DNA of 64,000 bases from positions 34,598,423 to 34,662,422 of the forward strand of contig OX424566.1 in the NCBI GenBank assembly GCA_949152475.1, written 5' to 3'. The translations under genes were made by a program, and so were the position numbers. Source of the stretch: Terebella lapidaria (Eukaryota; Annelida; Polychaeta; Terebellida; Terebellidae). Below the pieces are notes generated by a model. The model did no database searches, was not told the DNA's origin, and worked only from the letters and a program-made list of their open reading frames with translations. Shown in pieces: positions 1 to 11,400 of this stretch; the first letter of the stretch is position 1, and every line of letters starts with the position of its first letter.

Positions 1-584
1 GAGTGATATACATCATTTATATACATGCTGAATATTCTCGTGACCTTGAAATTGACCAGAGACAAGGTCACAGGAAAAAATGGCTAATGTTTAATATATA
101 CAAGCTACAGAATAGTAGAAATTGGAAAGTGTTAAGAATATGTCCGGAGGAAATGTTTTGCTGTTTTTTTTTATTTATGAATTAAATTAATATCTTACCT
201 ATTATTCCCCAGTGCTCGAGTCTTCACTCCAGGTTTTTTTTATGCGCATATGCCTATCTCCTATTCTATGTGCGATTCTAAAACGATTCTATTACATCAG
301 CGTTATATCAGCGCGTGCAAAAAATCACTGCCTGGGCAAACATTTGCGACCCCCGCTGTACCACACAAACATCCCTGACATCTGACATTGTGAACTACAG
401 TTCACAGCATAGTAAACGGGCGAAGCCCGCACAATAGCGCGCAACGTATGTCCACCGTGGAATCACTCCCTGCCCGTCACTGCGGGAGACCTCGCAAAAC
501 GGAACCAGCTGAAATTAGTGCGTTTTTAGTGGGCCCGGACAAAAACACATATTGTCCAGTAACCTATCTTAGCCTTTGGGCTAA
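1..584 (+). repeat. 3' part of an AGGTCA-rich TTAGG/CCTAA element
   Basis: The first 110 bases match one unit of the 134-bp array at 32.9-33.8 kb (ATGCTGAATATTCTCGTGACC, then a CAAGGTCACAGG block). The end near 555-584 (AACCTAT, CCTTTGGGCTAA) matches the 3' end of the full element at 32380-33822. The middle (about 190-540) is unlike that element and may be an insertion or divergence. The 5' part lies outside the window. Confidence 0.5.
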
Positions 585-779
585 TTTTATCTATTATTAT
601 CTTTAATTGAATACACTTTTCTGTGTATTCACTTCACAATACTCACAATTGATGGATAAGCTTTAACATAGCCAAGTTTTTTTTTCTGAACTTCTTGAGA
701 ACATTCAGTTTATATCATTTCTAAAATGTCCACAATTGATTCCCAAGCATTAAAGTAAATAATAAGCGAGATATTAGCC

Positions 780-965
780 ATTTTGTGCTCAGAGCTTGAA
801 AATGAGGTCAAAGATCAAATTCAAGGTCATCAGAATATTCGGCATATAACATTCCTATATGTCCACAATTGATACCTAAGTTGTAAAGTCGATAACAAGC
901 GAGATAGTAGCCATTTTGTGCTCTGACCTTGAAAATGAGGTCAAAGATGAATGTTGGCAGAACAG
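780..965 (-). repeat. Minus-strand fragment of the 134-bp AGGTCA repeat
   Basis: Two adjoining units read as the reverse complement of the array at 32.9-33.8 kb: ATGAGGTCAAAGAT, TTCAAGGTCATCAGAATATTC and TATATGTCCACAATTGATAC recur in the same order. This is a scattered copy of the same dispersed family. Confidence 0.6.
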
Positions 966-2240
966 TTACGAAAGGTTGCCAACTTTTATAGTTTACGATA
1001 TAAAAGTGATGAACTGTGATGAAAAATATTTTTTTACACCAAAATAGACGCATAAACTATCAATTTGATCCAAAACATTGGTCAACATTAAAACCATTGA
1101 ATGTCTGTGCTCGGATATACATCTATAGATATGTTCTTCTTTGTTCCTTATATGGAGAATTATGAGCAATTTAATCCCATAAATTAAGGTTATCAATCAC
1201 ATAAACTTTCCCATCCCAACATATTTTCGCTGGCCACAAAAATAATTCTCTCCACTGTAGGTTACTTGTACCTGTAAAATTCTCTGATATGTGTATGTAG
1301 TGATACATTTTACACGCAAGAATCGCCAGCCGTGAAACCTTACACTATACACGGAAATCCAGGGTATCACCTCCGAGAAACTCCTCCATGCGGAACCAAC
1401 TTCAACCAACTACTGGGTTAACTTCTTCCTTCAGCTAGTCAAATTATATAAAATTATAATGGTTCTATGAAATTCCCTCAATTTTGCCTGACAATGAATT
1501 TCAGACTGGATAATCAGTTTGTTCGGTCGGAATAATTTACACGTACACTTCTACGCCGACACCAAGTTTTCAACCGACCAGAGAAGGTACACATCCCTCT
1601 GCTGTGAAAGACTGGATCAGAGGCAGCAGTATGGCAAAATTATACTGAGGAGTTTCGACTAGCTCACTGAATGGTCAATCGGTCAGAGGGCCCTCAAGAA
1701 CCGAGAGGTTCTATATGTTCTAAGCTTTAAGGTCTGGCCTCTCCTAAGTATTAATTCCACTTAAATATCCACTGATGGCTCTGCTCTGAAATGTAGCTAA
1801 AAGTCTGTGAAAAGGCAACAACAAAAACACTACAATCACCCTGTTCTCAAATACATTTTGGCATTTTGAATTTTTGGCATATTTTCTTCGGGAATGTGAC
1901 TCTATGTGATCATTATGGGCGTTTTTTTTTTTCAGCGCGTAGCAACCAGCGAGTAACTGACGTAAACACAGTTGTGTAAACTACTATATTGTAAATGCCC
2001 ATTCGAGTTATTATGAATAAACAATTCATATTCTCTAGAAGTAAACAATAATCTTTTTAAAACATGGATATGAGAGGAGCACTGGTTTTGAAGTGGGGAT
2101 ACATTCAATCCGGCAGGGGGTCTAGGACCACCCAGAAGCTAAAGCATCTTAGGTGGTCTCATTTTAGGAAATCATATGTATTTGGATAACCAGTGACATG
2201 TGGAAATTTAAATAAATGTGTAAAATATTGACCACATCAC
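966..2240. other. No gene seen
   Basis: AT-rich sequence without an exon-like ORF that I recognise. Open frames on both strands are short and of simple composition. A short T run lies near 1921. Confidence 0.5.
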
Positions 2241-2565
2241 GTGTAGGGGCGAATCCATGATTTTGCAAAAGGGGGGCGGGGGGGGCGAGGATTCGCCAAT
2301 ATCAGAGACAAGACATGAACTTGGGTGCTGGGGCCTGCCCATGGCTATAGGGCGGACCCCCGAGGAGCTGACGGTTACTAGGTGCTCTATGGCGAGTAAT
2401 GAGCAGCAGGTTTGGGACCATGGTGGTTTTTTTTTTCACAGGTATAATTATATTTGGTATGTAAGGCTACCCAACCCAAATACATGACACAAGCACACGC
2501 ATATATTATATATCCCCCCCGCCTTCCTATTTTTTTTCGGTTTGCGCGAGCGTGTTTGTGTGTGT

Positions 2566-2598
<33 letters not shown>
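2566..2598 (+). repeat. Poly-G tract, 33 bases
   Basis: An uninterrupted run of 33 G follows a short GT run. Shorter G or C runs occur near 2270, 6366, 7003, 11086, 14296, 27256, 46843 and 46885. Such runs can fold as G-quadruplexes and are prone to length errors in sequencing. Confidence 0.9.
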
Positions 2599-2600
<2 letters not shown>

Positions 2601-2789
2601 GGTTATTGGACCTATCCCAAATCCAGTTTGTCCGAACCTTTTTATTGTGAAACATTACTATTGGCCAAAGAGAAGTTTTTCTGGCCTAGGCCTAATTTGT
2701 GAAACTTTTGGGGGCATTTGGGATAGGTCAAATTGACCTTGTCCATCGTGACCGAAATCAGGGTCGAGCCAGAATAACGGGACTGATAA

Positions 2790-3300
2790 AGGACCAGTCA
2801 CACTGAGTCGTACAATTTCATGGTCTCACGATCAGTTTCAATTTTTACGATGATCGTGATCGCACTACAATCGCAAATTTAGGTGGCGGCTGTTGATACG
2901 GCAGGTAGCAAGTGAACGTGTAATTGGTGGTACCAGTCGATGCGACCAATGACCAGTCGTACGATAAATTGCGTATAAGCAAGCTTCAAGTATGAGCGCT
3001 GGTGTCACTACAGATGCCCAGTTGGTTTGTCGTGTAAAGTAGTTTCAGTGCGTGTTTTCGCCTCGTTCCGAGAAGCTTCAAACGGGTGCATGGTGCCCCA
3101 AAAATTTGCAAGTTCGTACTACCAGTCGGTACAGGTCGTGAATAATCGCACCACTGCTCATGAAGTTGTACAGTTAATTGCACCACTAGGCGCCGGGTTG
3201 CCGGGATGTACGACCAGTATGTACCACAACCACTGTGACTAGTCAACGCATACAATGTCCGATTGGTGGTGCCGTCAGTATCGTCAGTGTGACTGGGCCT
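2790..3300. mobile_element. Harbinger-like MITE
   Basis: The ends are inverted repeats: AGGACCAGTCACACTGA on the left and the reverse complement of AGGCCCAGTCACACTGA on the right, with one mismatch. Both sides carry TAA (2787-2789 and 3301-3303), the TWA type of target duplication made by PIF/Harbinger transposases. The 511-bp interior has no transposase ORF, so the element is non-autonomous. Assignment rests on the target duplication and ends only. Confidence 0.7.
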
Positions 3301-3674
3301 TAAGCTTTTCTGATAGCCTACATCACAGCCTGTGGTGTTTACTGCTCACGAAAGGTTGGTGTCCGTCCCGCATGGGTAATTCCAAAGCGCATCAGCGCCA
3401 GGAGGATCCAGGCTTTATGGGGGACGGTGGGGGGCGGGAGGAGGATCCAGGGTTTTTGGGCGGTCGGGGATCTGGGGCCTGCTACACTGAGCTCCAGAAG
3501 TCAGAGCCTGAGATAGCTTCCTCGTCTCTCCTTGGTATACATGTTACTTTAAATACCTGTTCCTAGTCCGTCTCGGTTGGGTATTTTGGATCCACTCAAG
3601 GGCCCCTGAAACCAAAGCCTTTTTTAGTGTCTCGAGGTAACCCCCTGGTATTTTCTAGGGACTGGGGATTCTTT

Positions 3675-3965
3675 CGATAGGTACTTATGTACTTGTCATG
3701 TATCTGTTCCATGGGGTTTGTTTCGGATCTCTAAATTATTTTCATAGGTTGTTGGGCAGTTGTATACTGATTCCATCTGGTGTACAGTAGAAACAACTAC
3801 ATTTAACACACTGTCTGCCCCGATGACACCAGTGTGTCTTTGGATAAACTATTTGGTCGGGCTTTGTTTCTATTGCAAAATGTTGTATTTTACGTTTGTT
3901 ATTGACATCATCAAACTCTGATTGTATTGGTGGTAATAGATTGATACTTACATTCGCCCATAAAG
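3675..3965 (+). repeat. Dispersed repeat, copy A
   Basis: About 290 bp (CTGTCTGCCCCGATGACACC, then GTGTGTCTTTGGATAAAC, ending TTGATACTTAC) recur inverted at about 18935-19230 and partly in direct orientation at about 19440-19600. No ORF or transposase is seen. The TTGATACTTAC end reads as a good splice donor (GTAAGTATC) on the opposite strand in this copy and in the third. Confidence 0.7.
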
Positions 3966-4562
3966 AACCCTACGTCGATTTACGTTGGTTCGTGCATGGA
4001 AATTCCGTCTGAAAAAAAACCGAAAGCTTCCTGAACGAAAATGACACACACGTGCATATGTCTATTTATCTAGTACAGATCTACTTTTATTGTGGCGTTT
4101 GCTAATTTATGCCACATAACTCAACGAATTTACAATGGTGTATAATGTGGACATCTATACGTTAGGTATCAGTCGGGCATCTCACTTCTGTCGTTCGGAA
4201 TTCTCATCACTAATTTTTTCTTCAACAAAAAGCGTGATCTGCTTGAAATAACTAAGCATGACTTTGACTAAAACGCTTGGCTACCTTCGAGATATTTATT
4301 TATCACAAATGGACATGTCATTTGCTAAAATACGGTAAAAACCAAACAGACCGTATTCGCTGTCCGCCATTGTCGAATTCACTAACAATCGTTGGGGAGT
4401 CCAGTCTCCCAACAGTGGCTCAAGGGCCGCAGAAGCCAAGTCCGTTTTTATGTTCTATGATAGCTAAATGGCATATACCGTAAATGAAATTGTATGTGAA
4501 TGCACATATCTGAGTATTCCGATATTTGTGCGACCGAAAGCCTCACCCCCCCCCCCTCCCCC

Positions 4563-4955
4563 GGATCCGCCCCTGTATTGGGGCCACGTATGACATATAC
4601 TGAGGAAACTCCTACAGTAGGCCTGTACTCACTGAACCCATCAGGGCTGATGAACTTTTGGCACGGTGTTGCGACCGCCTTCCATCGTCATTGACATATT
4701 TTTCATCGTCATTCACTTTTTTTTAATAATGTAGGCGCGTAGCCAGTAACAGGTAGAACTGAGTCCACATCAAGGACATCGCTTTTTCATAGCATGGCAT
4801 ATTTCTGGATTACCGGTTACCTTCGGCCAATGTGACTGTCATGGTATAAACCCCTATAGGTGTGATATCTGACATCATCGTTGATATCACTGGGTATTTT
4901 GTTTTTATGTTCTCGAGATTATGATGGCACTCGAAGTGATACTAGATAGTGATAC
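4563..4955. mobile_element. GGGGCGGATCC-type element ends
   Basis: GGATCCGCCCCTG at 4563-4575 and CAGGGGCGGATCCAGGA from 4955 are facing terminal sequences of one family. Ends starting CAGGGGCGGATC are typical of hAT-related non-autonomous elements in marine invertebrates (established knowledge of the motif; family inferred). The partner ends were not paired with certainty. Confidence 0.45.
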
Positions 4956-5204
4956 AGGGGCGGATCCAGGATTTGTGAATAGGGGGGGTGCTCTTCTTAA
5001 ATGTAGGTAAATCTGAAAATAGTGTGAGCGAGCATAGCGAGCGAAGCCTTATGCGGTCTGGGGGGCCGGGGGGCGCCGTAAGCCCCCCGAGAAATTTTTG
5101 GAATTTAGTGTCTTTGAGATGGTTTCTAAGGTGTATTTTACAACTGTACCTTGTGATTCCATTCTAAAGTTGTTCTAAGGTTCTTATGCACCAGACATGG
5201 TGAT

Positions 5205-6414
5205 CAGGGGCGGGTATAGGATTTTAGGAGGGGGGGGGCAAAACGTTTGGTTGACAGAGCGGCGAGCGAAGCGAGCCCATGTCGGGCGGGGGTCTGGGGC
5301 CCGCTCAAGGGCCCCAGACGCTGAAGGTTTATGCATCCCCAATGGTGTATTCTAGGGTTCTCCTTGGACCAATTTCATGGCCTTGGAGTGTTTATGAATG
5401 CCTAATCTGGGGTGGATCGAGGGTTCTGAAGGAGGGCCAAGATATGAAATGTTGCGAAGCGAGTTGGCGAAGGCTGTGGGTCTGAGGTTCGCTTAAGGGC
5501 CCCAGAAGCTAAAAGGATATGCATGCCCAGTGGTATTTTTTTGTAGGCTTGCTTTGGTCCATGCCCCACTCCCCTAAGAGTTTTTGCATGGCTAATTCGG
5601 AGCTGAAGGTTTTTGCATCCCCAATGATGTGTTCTAGGGCTCTCTTTGGTCCAATATCCATGGCCTTGGAGAGTTTATGAATCCCTGATCTTAAGTGAAT
5701 CCAGGGTTCAGAAGGAAGGCCAAGATATGAAATGTCGTGAAGCGAGGAGGTGAAGACCGAGAATCTGGGACCTGCATGAGGGCCCCAGAAGCTGAAGGGA
5801 TATGCAGTGGTGTATTTTATAGGTTTTCTTAGTAGTCCATTTCCCATCCCCCTAACGAGTGTATGCATGGCTGATTTAGGCAAATCTAGGATTTTGAGGG
5901 TAAGCCCAGTTCTGAAATGTTAAGCAAGTTGAAGCAAGCCTTTGTCGGCTGGGGGTCTGGGGCCCGCTGTAGGGCCCCAGAAGCTGGCGGTAATCGCGTG
6001 CCTAATACAACATCTCAGAGTTCTCTTGGGTCTAACTATCAAGCATTACTTAACACCCATAAATGCATGATCACTGTAGTTGAAACAAAATATGACATAA
6101 AATATTACTTGGTTTTGGACTCCATCAGAGGATTAAGTGCATTTGGCCATTCAATGCTCTCAAATCATTTATAGAAGGTGGAGGGAATGAAGTGCTTTCA
6201 CTGAGAACAGGTGGGTTGACTATAGAGTGAATACACTGCTCGCGACATGGCGCCCCAGAAGTCAAAGCTACTTTCCGGTGTAATTTATCTTGAAAACACT
6301 TCCTCCCCTCTTTTCCCCCCCTTTTCCTTCCTTTTTTCCCTTCTCTCTTTCCTTCTTTTTTTTGGAGGGGGGGGGGGGGCAAGGCCCGCTTGGCCCCCCC
6401 TAAACCCGCCCCTG
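5205..6414 (+). mobile_element. Non-autonomous GGGGCGG element with internal repeats
   Basis: The element starts CAGGGGCGGGTATAGGA and ends TAAACCCGCCCCTG, an imperfect terminal inverted repeat, and is flanked on both sides by GTGAT (5200-5204 and 6415-6419). The interior holds at least four copies of a unit of about 190 bp, each with GGGCCCCAG (near 5309, 5497, 5780, 5972) and a GCATCCCCAATGGTGT-like box. It ends in pyrimidine-rich and G-rich runs. No transposase is present. A 5-bp flank match could be chance; hAT elements usually give 8 bp. Confidence 0.55.
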
Positions 6415-6579
6415 GTGATGGTCATTCGTTTAATAATAAACATGAGATATAATTATCTTCAAAGTTATGCCGACTTCCAGAGTTATATCCAGACTTATAC
6501 AGAACTCTGTCTGAAAGAAACAAACAAATAAATAAATACAAATATCCCCGTGTATGTTCAATGATAGTTTCAGTATGAA

Positions 6580-7215
6580 GTCAAGTGTGTCGGACTAGAT
6601 TTATTATTGGAGGGGGTGGTAATCTGGTAAGAGGAGTCAAGCGACCGAGCGAAGTGAGGTGGATAGGTGGTAGCCTACAAGGCGTGGGGTCTGGGGCGGG
6701 GCCCGATCAAGGGCCCCAGAAGCCAGAGTTTTTATCATGTTCTGTGGTTGATTCTGAGCTCTCTCTCTCTCTGGCTCTGATTTTTCATTCCACACATGCA
6801 TGTAAACATTGCTGGTATTTTAATTTATTTATCCCATAACTACTCATTGCCACTTATTATATGTCATATAACTTAATTGCTGATCAATGACACTCAATTG
6901 CATAATTATTGACCAACGAATGTTCAGACTATGTAACGCTGTAATGCACCTCAACATATTTTTGAGTCACAGATTTTTTTGTTGAAAATATATTGTGGGG
7001 CTCTACCCCCCCCCCCCCCCCCCCCCCCCGGTCAAAAATAACAAACGAGGAAAATTTCACTCATATTTCCTTACATGTAGGTGCACATACCCACATTTCC
7101 TATAGCTTCTTGCTCTCTTTTCTTTTCTTCTTTTCTTTTTCTCTTTTTTTTCACGGATCAATAGGGGGGGGGGGTGCGCGCCGGGTGCACCCCCCCCCCT
7201 AAATCCGCCAGTGTG
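6580..7215 (+). repeat. Diverged GGGGCGG-family fragments
   Basis: The block GGGGTCTGGGGCGGGGCCCG followed by ATCAAGGGCCCCAGAAGCC near 6690-6725 matches the internal unit of the element at 5205-6414. The poly-C/poly-G run at 7003-7029 and the G/C end at 7163-7208 (CCCCCCTAAATCCGCC) resemble its terminus. Ends are not clear. Confidence 0.45.
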
Positions 7216-7570
7216 ATATCACGTCTCTTGTCTCAGTGCATTATCTCACACATACCATCAACTTTATGCTGGTCAATTGATAATAATACTGTCCATTAAC
7301 ACAATATACTCTTTAGAAACTTGGGGGGAAATATACAATTTCCCAGCTATGAAATACATGAAAAGTAATTTAGCACTCTCTAAGCACCACCATGCCATGG
7401 AAAAAAATGTTGGCAAAGTCGTGTCTAACAATGTACCCCTTTCCGACTGCTTGATCATAAATTCACAGATCACAGATACATATAATTAGATATAGAAACC
7501 AATCAGACATAAGTGGCTCTGCATTGTGTTGCCAGCAACGCACCCGGGCTCGTGTCATACCTCCGTGTGT

Positions 7571-7783
7571 ATATAGAGTGTACCCGGGCCCCGAGAGGTC
7601 GATCAGAATTTTGGCAGATCACACGGTCGGCGCCTGTCGTCATCTTCTTTAATTGTACGCTACATCACGCGTTTTTAATGAGCGCCGCTGAAGATTGAAG
7701 TGAAGCGTACATTGGAACGTATGTATATTGGAGCGTCTCAAGCAAGAATCATACGAGGGTTTATCTGTGACAATAGAAATCAG
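7571..7783 (+). promoter_or_regulatory. Candidate core promoter and 5' non-coding exon of DDC
   Basis: The first coding exon begins right after an acceptor (GTGCAG before 8488), so an upstream non-coding exon is expected. A TATATAG box lies near 7571 and a strong donor, CAG|GTGAGA, lies at 7783/7784. That would give an exon of about 180 bases. This is inference from motif spacing; no transcript evidence. Confidence 0.3.
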
Positions 7784-8491
7784 GTGAGATAGCAATTGAA
7801 AATTGGCAATTCGCAATAACAACTGTTGGAGTCGTAATTTTTGCCTCCAAACTCTAGAGGAAGATTGTGGTACATGCATAACCTATACAATAAACATTAT
7901 CGGCGAGATATCGAGTAGTAGGCCCCAAAAAAAGGCCTTGATGTGAGCTGTCCGAGTTTCCTGATATCCTGAAACAGAACATACTTTTGAAATTTGCCTT
8001 GTGGTCAGTACGCCAGTTAATGTGTGGGATTACTTGTAATTATCAAAAATGTAGGCCAAGGTCAATATCTTTGCCCGATGCCAGACACTTGTATTCCGTA
8101 TGTCGTTATTGACAAATAAATCTGCATTTACATGATTTATATCAATATCTTTCCAAAAGCAAAACATTTTGGTACGTCAAATTAAGGAATTGATGAACAC
8201 TATTTTTTATTATACATTCTGTTATCTAATCGTTATGCTTAGTCACAATAGACAACACTGGACCTTGACCTTTGATTCGCTCATGAGGATGTGATATGAA
8301 TGGCTCAAAGATTTGACATGACTACATGTAAAATGGATGATCATTCTTGGGAAAATGATGTCCTGTCTTACATCATAATGGATCATGAAGAAGAAATAAA
8401 TAAAATCAATATGAACAGTGCCAAACAATTGTGATCAATTTTAATTTTTTCATTTTAAATTTTAATTTTCTGCCCTCTTCCGTGCAGAGAT

Positions 8492-11400
8492 ATGGACGCG
8501 GCAGAGTTTCGGAGGCGGGGAAGGGAAATGATCGACTTTGTCGCTGATTATATGGAGGGGATACGGGAGTACCGACCTTTGCCTGGGGTCAAACCCGGAT
8601 ACCTCAGGGACCGACTGCCGGACGAGGCTCCACAGCAACCGGACAGCTTCGACAGCCTGATGGACGACGTCAGACAACACATCATGCCCGGTGTATGTGT
8701 ACATGTTGTGCTATTTCATTTATTGTTTCTTCTTTTCGGGCCTATCATCTGATAATATTTTTGGGTCACCGAACCTATGTGATCTGATGAACTTTTGGAT
8801 TTTTTACGTTCGTCTTTTGTCTTCATCGGTCTTCACAAATTTTATCGTCAAAGTTTACTGTCCAATCTTTAAAAATTTGCACAGAAATAAATTAAAAGTA
8901 ATTCATGGGGGAAGTGTTTTATTTTTTCTTTAATTTTCACTTTTTAAGTTATCGTACCTATTGGGATGGCGTTGCGTCCGTCATCTGTCGTCCGTCATTG
9001 TCGTCCATATTTGTATGTTTGAAGTGTACGGTTGAATTTTTTCTGAAATTTTGTATAATAATATTCAAGATAGAGTATACTAGATAAATATTGGCGCAAT
9101 CAAATGTGAGATCATGTATGGCGGTTTCAACGGTGACCTTGAATTTGGCCTTCAATGACCTCTCAGGCCATCTGTAAGGTCTATGACGGCCTTGAATTGC
9201 TCAGAAGGCTCGAGATGTAGGACTGAAAGGCCTAGAATGGCTGAACTTCTGAAATTCAAAGCAAAAGTACCTGAAACATAAATTTTAATTTTTTTTTTCT
9301 TAAAATGCGGCCATTTTCGACAGAAACCCCCCAAATTTGGATTGATTTGATGGACATTTTGAACACATTAAATATATTTATATCTGTTAGTCGCATTTAT
9401 ACGTTGAAAAATTTGTGCCTTGCGACATTTACTACTTATACTGTTTCGTTCCCATCGTCGTGCAAACGTTCCCACTGCCTTGCAAACATTCCCGCCGCCG
9501 TGCAAACGTTCCCACTGCCTTGCAAACATTCCCGCCGCCGTGCAAATGCTCTCCTTGCCGCAGGAAGATTGTTTTGGAAACTTCCGAAGTTTCCATTCAT
9601 TATAGGATTTCTATTATGATTATCCTAGCATGCTTCAAGATGAAGTATATGTATTGGTATGTTCAAATGGTAATTCATTGCTGTGACATCGAATTTCATA
9701 GTTGTCATTTTAGGTGTGACCTCGAATGTGACCTTTGATGTAGCAGGAAATTGATCATTTTCGAACTTTGTGGCTTAACAATGTATATATCCCTCATAAC
9801 CACTCTAACCCTTGGGCTACTTTTTATTTATGTCGAAAACATGTATGCTTCAAAAATACCTTTTGTAAAATGATATCATAAACATATGCCTAAAGGAGAA
9901 GACAGAAATGTGATCTCTTCATATTGATGAACGTGAATGAACATATCAAGTTTACTATGCACGAAGTGAAAGCCTGATCCAAACGATCTAACTATAATAA
10001 TCCATACTTCGAATTCGACATTTATGTAGGCATAAACGATGTTTGCCCATATGGGCATATATTTCGAATAGAGACTTATCAACGCACTCTCTTGATATGC
10101 AAAACTCTATACACTTATTCCTCTGTTTCAGCACCCTAGAGTAGAATACTTTATTGGAGTGATCACCTACCTCTACATGAACAATTAAGTATGACTTGTC
10201 TGTAAAGTGCTGCCACCTGTCGTGTTTCAGGTGACCCACTGGCAAAGCCCTCGGTTTCACGCGTACTTCCCCATAGCTCAATCCTACGCCGGGAACATCG
10301 CCGACATTCTCTCTGATACCATCTCGTGTATGGGTTTCTCATGGGTAAGTCCACTTTTCAATGCTGGGGTCTGTGAAATCATGACTACCTACAGTTGTAA
10401 TAACAGCTGCAATCAAACCTAGGGAGACTTATGAGGGACACTAAACTTTTATACATATAAATAAAGGTTTCAAATGTACGGTACAAACATGTATTCACCA
10501 TGAATATTTCACTATGTAAGGTGGCAAGTCCAGCGTGTACAGAGCTGGAGGTGATTACGATGGACTGGCTCGCCAAGGCTCTAGAACTCCCGGACTTCTT
10601 CCTCTCTGGCGGCAAAGGTGGCGGCGTCATCCAGGTATGTGATCGAGAGGTGGTCGTCTCATACAAGTGGTTGTCTTGTACAGGTGGCCGTCTCATACAG
10701 ATTATCGTTTTATATAAGTTACTACTCAGGACATGTGGTCAACTAAAACAGTTTATACAGATTTATATACAATTCATACAGTTTGACTGATAAAAGAGTT
10801 TAATCATGTCTGCTTGAACACGAATTGAACATGACGAGGCAAGGTAATTCATCGTCCCACAGGGCTCAGCCAGTGAGTCGACCCTGATTGTGCTTCTAGC
10901 GGCCAGGAGCAAAGCAATCGATGAACAGCTGGAGGAAGATCCAACACAATCTCGAGCGGACATCCTAGGCAAACTTGTCGCGTACTACTCCGACCAGGTT
11001 AGTGAATGCGTAGTATATTGCGTACAGATAGTGGCAAAATCCTACCAAAATATCACATATCTCCTGAAGTCATCACATTTTTTTTTGGGGGGGGGGGGTG
11101 CAGTAGGCGAGCAACATATTCAATATTGGCTAGATAATGCCATACATGGATATTGAAATCCGCGATGGTCTTACCGGCATTGTTAGACACTTGGCATATT
11201 TTGGTCGACGATAGGGACGATAGAGCATCAATATCCACCCGTGCAGTCGTCATGTATATGTGAATTTGTCTTCGTGAAATTTTGATTCGCTTAGTCGCTT
11301 TTTCAGGCTCACTCGTCAGTGGAGCGCGCCTGTATGCTGGGGGCAGTGAGAGGTCACCAGGTGCAGTCTGATGCCAAAGAACAGATGCGGGGAGACAATC

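Noticed and set aside
6125-6531. Lys/Gly-rich and Leu/Phe-rich frames at 6.1-6.5 kb
   Set aside because: They are translations of a pyrimidine run and a G run at the end of a non-autonomous element.
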